In this document: one piece after another, positions 33,586-40,921 of the stretch
How positions within the stretch are numbered: position 1 is the first letter of the stretch
How the letters are laid out: every line of letters starts with the position of its first letter
Source of the DNA: Fibrobacterota bacterium
GTDB taxonomy: Bacteria; Fibrobacterota; Chitinivibrionia; Chitinivibrionales; FEN-1185
Length of the DNA: 63,404 nt
Reading direction: 5' to 3'
Assembly (NCBI GenBank): GCA_003165595.1
Contig: PLWQ01000035.1
Location: 1-63,404 of the forward strand
Program-made: the position numbers and the translations under genes
The notes under the pieces: generated by a model
The model's database searches: none
Told to the model about the DNA's origin: nothing
The model's input: the letters and a program-made list of their open reading frames with translations, nothing else

Positions 33586-34149
33586 CTAAACGGTCGCGGC
33601 GCCCGATTGCGCCGGCATGTTTTTCGCCTTCTGGTTCCTTCCCTCAAGAATAAAATTGAGCACCATGAGCGCCACACCGATAGTAACATACGCGTCGGCC
33701 ATGTTGAAAATGGCCCAGTAGACATTCTCCGAAATGCCGAGCCGTACGAAGTCAACGACGCCGGTAGCACCGTGAACGATTCTGTCCCACAGGTTCCCGA
33801 GCGCGCCCGGCATGACAAGCGAAATTCCCCATTGCATGAGAACATCCGACTTCTTGATGGATGCGTAATAGACAAGAACGATGACAACCGCAACAACCGT
33901 GAACACCATAAAGAATCCGTTGAGCGGGAACCAGGGGACCAATCTTCGCGGGTCGAGCCCCCAGATGGCGGCCTTGTTGAACACAAGAACGAACTGCGCA
34001 AACGGGCCTATCACATTAACGGGCATGCCCACCTTCAGATTTGCAACAGCGAGATGTTTTGTGTAAAGATCAAGCGCGAACCCGACAGCGGTCACAAGAG
34101 CAAACAAATACCATTTCCGTTCTATGGTAAGCCGCAAAGCGTCCTCCAA
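33586..34149 (-). CDS. lspA: Lipoprotein signal peptidase (signal peptidase II)
   Basis: The 187-residue, four-helix aspartic protease cleaves prolipoproteins after lipid modification. The five family motifs are seen: GFALDLYTKHLA, FNKAAIWGL, MPGALGNLWDRIVHGATGVV (first catalytic Asp), DFVRL and FNMADAYVTIGV (second catalytic Asp). Several lipoproteins in this window are its likely substrates. An extra C-terminal tail (GRNQKAKNMPAQSGAATV) is present. It is upstream of rluD, a common pairing. Confidence 0.95.
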   Translation of the reverse strand: MEDALRLTIERKWYLFALVTAVGFALDLYTKHLAVANLKVGMPVNVIGPFAQFVLVFNKAAIWGLDPRRLVPWFPLNGFFMVFTVVAVVIVLVYYASIKKSDVLMQWGISLVMPGALGNLWDRIVHGATGVVDFVRLGISENVYWAIFNMADAYVTIGVALMVLNFILEGRNQKAKNMPAQSGAATV

Positions 34150-34317
34150 ATAATGATGCTGGGTGATTGGGACTAATCGTATATTGATAATACGGTAATC
34201 GCCGTTTGCGCGCGGCGGCTTTGCCCGCGCCTCATAACGGCATTCTATCTAAAATAAATTATCGCCGATCAGCCGGATTCCACATTTTCTGAAGGCACCA
34301 AAAGTCCAGTGCGACTC

Positions 34318-35163
34318 ATGCCGTACATACGCATTCTGCGTCCTGTAAACATCTTGATGCTCGCACTGGGCGTAGCCTTGGGATTCTGGCTTTCGCATGC
34401 GCCGGGCGGCCCGGCGGCTCTCGTGCTGCCCGTACTCGCAGCAATGTGCGCGGCCGGGTTCGGCAATGTCGTGAATGATCTTGCGGACATTGCCACCGAT
34501 GCAATAAGTCATCCGACGCGGCCTCTGGTGGCCGCCGAATTGTCAAGGCGAAGCGCGAAAGCCTATGCCTCGCTGCTCGCCGTTCTCTCCTTGTCCTGCG
34601 GGTTCGCCGCCTCGCCGGCCCACGGCATCGGCACCCTCGCGCCGATTGTGTTGCTTTTCGGCTACGCGCTGTTCTTCAAAGCGACGCCGCTTTCCGGCAA
34701 CATACTCGTGAGCGCGCTCGTCGCCTATGGACCGCTGTTCGGTGGCATGCCGGGCAACGGGCTTCATCGCCTCTATGTGCCTGCCGCGCTCGCCTTCCTG
34801 CTTAACATTTCGCGTGAAATAGTCAAAGACATTCAGGATCTACCCGGCGACCGGGCAGCCGGATACGTGACCACTGCGTCCCTGGCGGCGCCCACGCTGA
34901 AGGCAATCATCGCTGCGTGCGGCGCCCTCTATGCCCTGCTGGTATTTGTTCCGTTTCTATTGCGGGATTTCGGGCTCACCTACGTTTTGGTCTGCCTCAT
35001 CACGGTCGCGCCCCTGCACACCTATTGGTCGGTTCTGTTTTACAGATCAGATATCCGGCAGACGGCGGGCAAGATATCCTCTCTCATAAAGTACGAAATG
35101 GTTTTCGGGCTGGCGGCGATGGCGGCGGATGGGTTGGTGGGTCTACAAGGTCTGAAGGTCTGA
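34318..35163 (+). CDS. UbiA-family prenyltransferase
   Basis: The ~281-residue membrane protein has eight or nine helices and the aspartate-rich motif NVVNDLADIATDAISHPTRP (NDxxDxxxD) that binds prenyl diphosphate via magnesium, plus a second DIQDLPGDRAAGYVT motif. The layout resembles bacterial (geranylgeranyl)glyceryl-phosphate or quinone/heme prenyltransferases; the substrate is unknown. ATG 34318 is used; a GTG at 34309 is possible and neither has a good site. The last residues VGLQGLKV are encoded by the start of a GGTCTGAA tandem repeat. Confidence 0.88.
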   Translation: MPYIRILRPVNILMLALGVALGFWLSHAPGGPAALVLPVLAAMCAAGFGNVVNDLADIATDAISHPTRPLVAAELSRRSAKAYASLLAVLSLSCGFAASPAHGIGTLAPIVLLFGYALFFKATPLSGNILVSALVAYGPLFGGMPGNGLHRLYVPAALAFLLNISREIVKDIQDLPGDRAAGYVTTASLAAPTLKAIIAACGALYALLVFVPFLLRDFGLTYVLVCLITVAPLHTYWSVLFYRSDIRQTAGKISSLIKYEMVFGLAAMAADGLVGLQGLKV

Positions 35164-35192
35164 AGGTCTGAAGGTCTCAAAGTCTAAAAGTC
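35140..35192. repeat. Octamer tandem repeat GGTCTGAA
   Basis: About six units of period 8 (GGTCTACA, then AGGTCTGA three times, then AGGTCTCA and AAGTCTAA) begin inside the UbiA gene and run past its stop. The units drift from perfect to imperfect towards the 3' end. The rest of the gap to 35409 shows no gene. Confidence 0.85.
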
Positions 35193-35409
35193 CCGGAGCC
35201 TGCAACAGTGCACGGCAGCCTGATGCAATACGGGCAAACCCGATGTATGGTTAACAAAATAGAAACAGCAAACCCCGAACCCGGTTCCACCCGCGACTTC
35301 AACTCGATAAGTCCTTCTGCGAAGTCCCTCCTTATCAGGATTTCGTGCTCGTGATCGACGCGTTACATCACGAAAAAATCCCGCTGCCGTTCCACTGAAT
35401 GGGAATTCC

Positions 35410-35922
35410 TCATTTTCCGAACGTGCCGTTGCTCACCGTCACCATTGCACCGTCCGTGGGCCGTCTTGCGACGAAACTAAAGGTCCCGGATATCGTGTTT
35501 GTTCCCATCGTGAGATTGTCAAAGGTAATGGCGCCGCCGGTTCCCGTGGACGGCCCGGAATAGGGTGTGCTGTTCGGAGTACCGTTTCCATAAATTCCCT
35601 GACCACCGGCCGGGGAGCTCGCGTCATTGAGCGGAATCGCCACCCCGACATCGGTAGCATTGGGGTAAATCACAATCGTAATGTTGCGGTTGGGCGCCGC
35701 CTCCTCTATCCCCGTAATAGACACCTGCACCTGACCGCTGGTCCACGTATCAACCGTGGTCTTGCCATGAACGCTGAACGCTCCGCTCCCGTCGCCTACC
35801 GTAGCCGTGATAAGCGGCCCGCTGTTGCTGTTGTCCTTTGGTGTGGTGCTGGCTGTGGGAAGATTGCAGGACACAAGAAGTGAAGCAAGAAATGCACAGA
35901 CCACGATCGGCCCAGAGCGCAT
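35410..35922 (-). CDS. Lipoprotein, DUF6252-like beta-sandwich
   Basis: The 170-residue protein has a lipoprotein signal (VVCAFLASLLVSCNLPTAST, Cys in LLVSC) and a mature domain rich in G, T, S and N with GTISFVA-like repeats (NTISGTFSFVARRPTDGAMV, TVSNGTFGK). That pattern resembles DUF6252-type secreted domains. The function is unknown. A GGGGGAGGG ribosome-binding site and a consensus promoter lie upstream, so it may be strongly expressed. Confidence 0.8.
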   Translation of the reverse strand: MRSGPIVVCAFLASLLVSCNLPTASTTPKDNSNSGPLITATVGDGSGAFSVHGKTTVDTWTSGQVQVSITGIEEAAPNRNITIVIYPNATDVGVAIPLNDASSPAGGQGIYGNGTPNSTPYSGPSTGTGGAITFDNLTMGTNTISGTFSFVARRPTDGAMVTVSNGTFGK

Positions 35923-35958
35923 AGTACCCTCCCCCGGAAGAATTGGTTGCCAGTGCTC

Positions 35959-35987
35959 ATTATATCGGAATCCCGGGAAGAAGTCAA
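35959..35987 (-). promoter_or_regulatory. Strong sigma70-like promoter for the lipoprotein gene
   Basis: On the minus strand TTGACT (35982-35987), 17 bases and TATAAT (35959-35964) precede the lipoprotein start by about 37 bases. The -10 box is fully consensus. Confidence 0.85.
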
Positions 35988-36087
35988 TTGGGGATTTTTG
36001 GTGGAATTGAACCTGGAAAGCGCTCCGTAAGAGGAGTCACTTCATTCTTGACCCGTCTTTCCCCTCCGGTCCTGCCAGGCAAAACAA

Positions 36088-37089
36088 TTACTGATAGAAC
36101 CTGCATTTGCTGCACTCCGGGTAGCTTCCGCCTCGTCGCAGAAACGCAATCGCCTTGCGCATCCGTTTTTCCTGTTCATCAACATCATCCGTCAAGAATG
36201 AGACGCCGGGGCCGTTGCTGCTCGCGCAGGCGTGCATCGTTCCATCCTGGTACACGTTCAAGTGGGTTCCGGCAAGTCTGCAGGGAGTCTTCAGCAAAAC
36301 ATTCGCTACCTTGGCAAGCGAGAACAAACAATAACCGGGCTTGTTCCTGTAGAACCGGAATCCTTGCACCAGCGACCGGATCTTCTCCCCCGCCGGAGCG
36401 TTCGGATATTCGAAATATACGCGGCCGGCAGCAAGGATCGACGCCACCTCGCGCAGCACCGCTCTGGTAGCGTCGTCGTGCGCCACGACTTCGCTTTCGA
36501 GCGATGCTTTCCAGGGAACCAGCCATTGGATCTTGATGCCGTCCACTCCCATGCCGCAACAACGGCGGGCAAGGTCCGCAAGATGCGGCATGGTGGATTT
36601 CATGGCAATGGCGGTCACGAACAATTTGGGCCATCCCGTGCCGCGGCGGAGCTTGCTGCCGAACGATTCCACGTTGCGCAACACGGTTTCGAGCGCACCG
36701 GGCGCGCATCCGCACAATCGTGAGTACAGTTCCGGATTTACGGTATCTATCGAGACCGAGACTTTCGATACTATCGATTCGGCGAGAATGTCCTGCGCGC
36801 GCTCGTTGAGCAAAAACCCATTGGTAACGAGCGTTACGTCGAGACCGGCAAGCTCCCTGTTGACAACATCCATTATGTCCCACAAGTGCGAATAGAGAAG
36901 CGGCTCTCCGGCGCACGACAGCGACACGCTCCAGCACATTCTTTTCAAGATAGGAGTCAGCTTCTCGAACACTTCGAGCGGCATAGGCCCTGCGCGATTT
37001 CCCGCGGTTTCGAGCTCACTGCGGTAGCAATACGCGCACTTGTAATTGCACGATGAATGGATATCGAGATAGGCTTGCAGCAGTTTCAT
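36088..37089 (-). CDS. Radical SAM protein with SPASM-like C-terminus
   Basis: The 333-residue enzyme has the radical-SAM cluster-binding motif CNYKCAYC near residue 14, the GEPLL segment (SLSCAGEPLLYSHLWDIMDV) and TLVTNGFLL. A C-terminal cysteine region follows (CRLAGTHLNVYQDGTMHACA, ECSKCRFYQ), which could hold auxiliary 4Fe-4S clusters as in SPASM or Twitch proteins. The substrate is unknown; no peptide precursor gene was found beside it. Confidence 0.9.
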   Translation of the reverse strand: MKLLQAYLDIHSSCNYKCAYCYRSELETAGNRAGPMPLEVFEKLTPILKRMCWSVSLSCAGEPLLYSHLWDIMDVVNRELAGLDVTLVTNGFLLNERAQDILAESIVSKVSVSIDTVNPELYSRLCGCAPGALETVLRNVESFGSKLRRGTGWPKLFVTAIAMKSTMPHLADLARRCCGMGVDGIKIQWLVPWKASLESEVVAHDDATRAVLREVASILAAGRVYFEYPNAPAGEKIRSLVQGFRFYRNKPGYCLFSLAKVANVLLKTPCRLAGTHLNVYQDGTMHACASSNGPGVSFLTDDVDEQEKRMRKAIAFLRRGGSYPECSKCRFYQ

Positions 37090-37284
37090 GTCTAAGTCCC
37101 GTGTTTTTCTGTAAAATATACCGTTGTTGCAAACGTCGGGAGCGTTAAATCAAGAAAACTGATCAGGCGCCCGTCTTCGACAAGGAATGGTAAAGCAACT
37201 TCCGTATCCTCTCATGCATCCTCGCCGGAACTATTTTTATCTATACCAGCTCGGTATCTCTCCGACGGCAAATGGGGCTTCTGC

Positions 37285-37563
37285 GTGAAAACCAACCAGA
37301 CTTTTACCTGTCCCGTGTGCGGCGCCGACGTCAACAAGGGCGCCAGCGCCTGCCCGCAGTGCGGCTCGGACGAACGCACCGGGTGGAACGACAGGACGTA
37401 CCTTGACGGAATAGACCTCGGCGACGACGTCGACTACGATGAACTCCGCGAGCAGGAGTTCGCCGCCGCCGGCCCGGTAAAGAAGAAGATTACCTGGGTT
37501 GCCGTTGTCGCGGCCATTCTCCTTGCACTTGCCCTGGCCGGCTTCATCAAAATGCTGCTCTAG
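37285..37563 (+). CDS. Zinc-ribbon membrane-tail protein
   Basis: The 92-residue protein has a four-cysteine zinc ribbon (TCPVCGADVNKGASACPQCG), an acidic middle (DGIDLGDDVDYDELREQEFA) and a C-terminal membrane helix (WVAVVAAILLALALAGFIKM). Such tail-anchored zinc-ribbon proteins are frequent in many phyla and have no assigned role. It starts at GTG 37285, with GGGG about 7 bases upstream. Confidence 0.75.
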   Translation: MKTNQTFTCPVCGADVNKGASACPQCGSDERTGWNDRTYLDGIDLGDDVDYDELREQEFAAAGPVKKKITWVAVVAAILLALALAGFIKMLL

Positions 37564-37642
37564 CTTTCCTTCAGGCGCCACATTGTCCAAAATGCCACGT
37601 TCGCCTTCTTGCGCGCCGGTGTGAAAATGTATTTTTATTCCC

Positions 37643-38623
37643 ATGCTTCAGACCCGCCACGAAATCCTTTCCGAATTCAAGGCCTCCGCCGTGGTGCCGC
37701 ACCCGCAGTATCCTGGGTTCGAGACATTCGACAATCTTTCCTCGTGGATGCCGCAGGGAGTCACGGTTGAACTCCCCAAGGTCAAAATAGGAATCGGACG
37801 CATTGACTATTTGCGGAACATGGCGATGCCCGCCGGTTCTCCCGACACCATGCTTCGGTTTCAGCAGAATTGCTACCGGCTCTGGTACCAGGTTGACGGA
37901 ACAGGAATCCTGCAGAATGCCACCCGCAACACGTTCGGCACTGCGAAGCCGGGGCTGCTCGGCGTAATGGACATCGGCGAGCGGCATACGTACCTGCACC
38001 AGAAAGGCCCGCTGGAGTGCTTTCTCATGGAGTTTTCCCTGCTCCCTTCGCATCAGGCCAAGTGTTATTGGAACTCCGAAGTCGAGGGTAAGGTCGTGCT
38101 TGACGGCAACGACAGGCTCTACTTCGAGAACCTTGTTTTCGACTGCCTCCGCGTGATAACCAACCGCAGGGAGATTCTCGGGCTCGCTTCGATGTCGCGC
38201 ATCATGGAAATCCTCGTGGTTCTTTTCAAGAAGGGAATTCTTGTCATAGAGGAAAGCCAGTTTCCAAAGAACAAACAGAAAAGCCTTGTGGCAAAGGCCG
38301 AGAACTACATGAAGCTCAACTACGGCACGCTGCACCATCAAAACGCGTTGGCGCGTGAATGCGGCGTCGACATCAATTATCTTAACTTGATTTTCTTCAG
38401 GGAAACGGGAAAAACGCTGTACCGGTTCCTGCTTGATATCCGGATGGAACACGCGAAATATCTTCTCGAAAAGGGCATCGTTGCGGTGGCCGAAATAGCC
38501 TCGTCGGTGGGCTACCCGAACGCAAATTCGTTCACGCGCGCTTTCAAACGGCACGTGTCGATGACGCCGACGGAATATCAGCGCAGGCAGTCGCGCGCCC
38601 CCGCGCATGCAACCGCACTCTAA
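37643..38623 (+). CDS. AraC-family transcriptional regulator
   Basis: The 326-residue regulator has an N-terminal ligand-type domain and a C-terminal AraC double helix-turn-helix (about 215-315): NALARECGVDINYLNLIFFR, ETGKTLYRFLLDIRMEHAKY, EIASSVGYPNANSFTRAFKR and MTPTEYQRR. The ligand and target are unknown. It lies 17 bases upstream of the aspartokinase gene lysC in the same direction and could regulate it, or the two may just be co-transcribed. Confidence 0.92.
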   Translation: MLQTRHEILSEFKASAVVPHPQYPGFETFDNLSSWMPQGVTVELPKVKIGIGRIDYLRNMAMPAGSPDTMLRFQQNCYRLWYQVDGTGILQNATRNTFGTAKPGLLGVMDIGERHTYLHQKGPLECFLMEFSLLPSHQAKCYWNSEVEGKVVLDGNDRLYFENLVFDCLRVITNRREILGLASMSRIMEILVVLFKKGILVIEESQFPKNKQKSLVAKAENYMKLNYGTLHHQNALARECGVDINYLNLIFFRETGKTLYRFLLDIRMEHAKYLLEKGIVAVAEIASSVGYPNANSFTRAFKRHVSMTPTEYQRRQSRAPAHATAL

Positions 38624-38640
38624 CAGACGGAGACGCTTTC

Positions 38641-40002
38641 ATGGAATTCATCGTATGCAAATTCGGCGGTACCTCGGTGGCCACCAAGGAGACGCTGCAA
38701 CAGATAGCGCATATCCTCGATCTCAAACCCAACAGGCGTTGCGTTGTGGTTTCGGCGCCGGGCAAAGCGAAGGGCGTGAGCGTCAAAGTGACCGATCTTC
38801 TCATCAAGGCGACCCAGAAAGCCCTTGCAAACCAGGATGCATCAGCGGAGATCAGCGGCGTCAAGGACCGTTTCCGCGGCATTTACGAGCCGCTTGGCCT
38901 CAAGAAAGACGTAGTGGAGGCGGTGCTCGAAGACTTCGACGCGCGCATTTCCGCGCCCAGGGATCATGCAGGAAAATTTCGCGATCTCGTTGTTGCCGGC
39001 GGGGAAGACGTGAACGCGAGATTGTTCGCCGAATTTCTCAAGCATACGGGCAAAAAAGCGACATACGTGTCGCCAAAAGATGCCGGAATGATCGTTACGC
39101 CAACCTTCGGCGACGCACAGCCCATCGACGAAATCGCACTCAAGCTTGCCGGCCTCAAGAAGATTTGCTCGCAGCAGATTGTGGTGTTTCCCGGGTTCTT
39201 CGGCGTAACGCGCGAAGGCGACGTCGCGACGTTTTCCCGCGGCGGGTCGGACCTTACCGGCTCGATCCTCGCGGAAGCGCTTGACGCAGTGGAATACGAG
39301 AACTGGACCGACGTGGACGGCATTTTTTCGGCCAATCCCAACACGGTTGAAAATCCGCTGCAGATCCCGGCGCTCACCTACAAGGAAATGCGTGAATTGT
39401 CGTACATCGGGTTCAACGTGCTGCACGAAGAAGCGGTGCGTCCCATCATGCGAAAGAAGATCCCGATCAGGTTGCGCAATACCTTTAACCTCGATAATCC
39501 CGGCACGCTTATCCTGTCGGAGCGACTTCCCAGCCAGCGCGATGTCACCGGCATCGCCAGCGGCGGCGGGTATTGCAGCTTTACGTTGCAGAAATTCCTC
39601 ATGAACCGCGAAAAGGGCTTCGTGCGGCGTCTCCTGTCGATTCTCGAAGACCTCAATCTTTCCTACGAGCACTGTCCGTCGGGCGTCGACAACATATCAA
39701 TCATTCTCGACCAGAACCAGCTCAAGCCGGAAGACGTCAACAACATAATCCGGCTCATCGACGTCACGCTCAAGCCCGACGATATCAAGGCCGAATTCGG
39801 CATTGCGCTGGTGGCCGTGGTGGGCGAAGGCCTCCTGCACAAAATTGGCGTTCTTTCCCAATCCGCCGCGGCACTGTCGAACGCGGGCGTCAATATCAAG
39901 ATGTGCAATCAGGGCAGTTCCGAAATAAGCATGATTTTCGGCATCGACGCGTCCGACGAGACAAAGGCGGTAAACGCGTTGTATCAGGAGTTTTTCAAAT
40001 AG
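38641..40002 (+). CDS. lysC: Aspartate kinase
   Basis: The 453-residue enzyme phosphorylates aspartate in the first step of the lysine, threonine and methionine pathway. The catalytic domain has MEFIVCKFGGTSVATKE, VVVSAPGKAKGVSVK and GDVATFSRGGSDLTGSILAE, followed by WTDVDGIFSANPN. The C-terminal part carries two ACT domains for lysine/threonine feedback (GIALVAVVGEGLLHKIGVLS, NAGVNIKMCNQGSSEISMIF). It is monofunctional; no homoserine dehydrogenase domain is present. Confidence 0.96.
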   Translation: MEFIVCKFGGTSVATKETLQQIAHILDLKPNRRCVVVSAPGKAKGVSVKVTDLLIKATQKALANQDASAEISGVKDRFRGIYEPLGLKKDVVEAVLEDFDARISAPRDHAGKFRDLVVAGGEDVNARLFAEFLKHTGKKATYVSPKDAGMIVTPTFGDAQPIDEIALKLAGLKKICSQQIVVFPGFFGVTREGDVATFSRGGSDLTGSILAEALDAVEYENWTDVDGIFSANPNTVENPLQIPALTYKEMRELSYIGFNVLHEEAVRPIMRKKIPIRLRNTFNLDNPGTLILSERLPSQRDVTGIASGGGYCSFTLQKFLMNREKGFVRRLLSILEDLNLSYEHCPSGVDNISIILDQNQLKPEDVNNIIRLIDVTLKPDDIKAEFGIALVAVVGEGLLHKIGVLSQSAAALSNAGVNIKMCNQGSSEISMIFGIDASDETKAVNALYQEFFK

Positions 40003-40011
40003 CAGGACGAA

Positions 40012-40049
40012 TGTTGAAAAGTTGAGAAGTTAAATAGTTTAAAGGTTGA
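40012..40049. repeat. Short tandem repeat after lysC
   Basis: Imperfect units of GTTGAAAA/GTTGAGAA/GTTTAAAG type follow the lysC stop, in the same class as the runs at 7036, 27088 and 40739. Confidence 0.65.
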
Positions 40050-40085
40050 TGAAGCTTTCCGCAGTGAGGACAACCGTTTTGTATC

Positions 40086-40604
40086 ATGATAACCGTACAA
40101 CAGGCGATCGCGTTGCTGCGGAAGCACGGACTTGACGTAAGGCGTATCGCCCATTCGCAGGCCGTTGCGGAACTCGCGTTCGGCCTGGCGACCGGAATTC
40201 ACGCGCGCAATCCTTCCCTTGACGTAAATCCCGAAAAAGTCCGCGTGGCCGCGTTGCTGCACGACATCGGCAGGAGCGCCGGCGGCGACCACGAAGTCAA
40301 TTCGGTGGACATCCTCAAGCGGGAAGGGCTGGCCGATATCGCCGCCATCGTGATGCACGGGAGCCTCTACGAAATTTCGGTCCTGCGAGGCAAGGCCGAC
40401 CCTTCCCTCCTGCCGCAATCGCTGGAGAACAAGATTGTGGCCTACGCCGATGCGCGCTGCAAAGACAAAGTCGTTTCTTTGCAGGAGCGATTCGACGAAA
40501 TCCTGTCCCGCCGCGCCATGGAACGGGAAAAAGTCGCATCCGTCACTATGGCAATGCCGCGGTACTTTGCTCTCGAAAAAGAGCTTCTGGGGTTGCTGCG
40601 ATGA
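40086..40604 (+). CDS. HD-domain phosphohydrolase
   Basis: The 172-residue protein shows the HD metal-binding pattern HSQAVAELAFGLATGIHARN, VRVAALLHDIGRSAGGDHEV and ADIAAIVMHGSLYEI, with H...HD...H spacing. That suggests a phosphohydrolase acting on a nucleotide or phosphoester. It is not long enough for a GGDEF/HD-GYP protein. Its stop overlaps the start of a truncated alcohol dehydrogenase as ATGA. Confidence 0.85.
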   Translation: MITVQQAIALLRKHGLDVRRIAHSQAVAELAFGLATGIHARNPSLDVNPEKVRVAALLHDIGRSAGGDHEVNSVDILKREGLADIAAIVMHGSLYEISVLRGKADPSLLPQSLENKIVAYADARCKDKVVSLQERFDEILSRRAMEREKVASVTMAMPRYFALEKELLGLLR

Positions 40605-40738
40605 AAGCCGTGATCTTCGACGGCCCGCTTCGCCTTGCCGATGCACCGGCCCCCGCGCCAATTCCCGGCGAAGTGCTCATCAGGGTTGTCAAGGCGGGAA
40701 AAGAGTGTCCGTATGCGGATTTCAGGTGTTGCAAGTAG
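40601..40738 (+). pseudogene. Truncated zinc-type alcohol dehydrogenase (N-terminal fragment)
   Basis: A 45-residue ORF reads MKAVIFDGPLRLADAPAPAP then IPGEVLIRVVKAG, the usual start of MDR-family (GroES-like) alcohol dehydrogenases. Where the family would continue with the zinc-site C-x-x-D region, it diverges (KECPYADFRCCK) and ends at a stop next to a tandem repeat. The rest of the gene, about 300 codons, is missing. It overlaps the HD gene by four bases, so it was once coupled. Confidence 0.75.
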
Positions 40739-40917
40739 GAGGAAAGTTGAAAGTCTAAAGCTGAAAGTCAAATGTTGGAAGTTGAGGGTGTGATGGTTTA
40801 ACTTGAGGGACATTGCCTGCCTAGGATGCCCCTGAGCCCCTGAGGGGCACTGGAAACTCCGGGATTACGGTCTGTCTGCTCTTGACTTTCAACTGTCAAC
40901 TTTAAACTTTGAACTCT
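40739..40917. repeat. Repeat-rich gap with inverted pair of TTGAAAGT runs
   Basis: GAAAGTTGAAAGTCTAAAG-type units (40741-40790) lie on one side and the reverse-oriented TTGACTTTCAACTGTCAAC units (40882-40917) on the other, so the two runs could pair. Between them is TGCCCCTGAG/CTGAGGGGCA, a short palindrome. No gene lies between the dehydrogenase fragment and the polA stop. Confidence 0.7.
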
Positions 40918-40921
40918 AGTT

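Noticed and set aside
35340-35380. CGTGAT...ATCACG stem followed by A6 as a terminator
   Set aside because: The A-run is on the wrong side for either neighbouring gene to use it as an intrinsic terminator.
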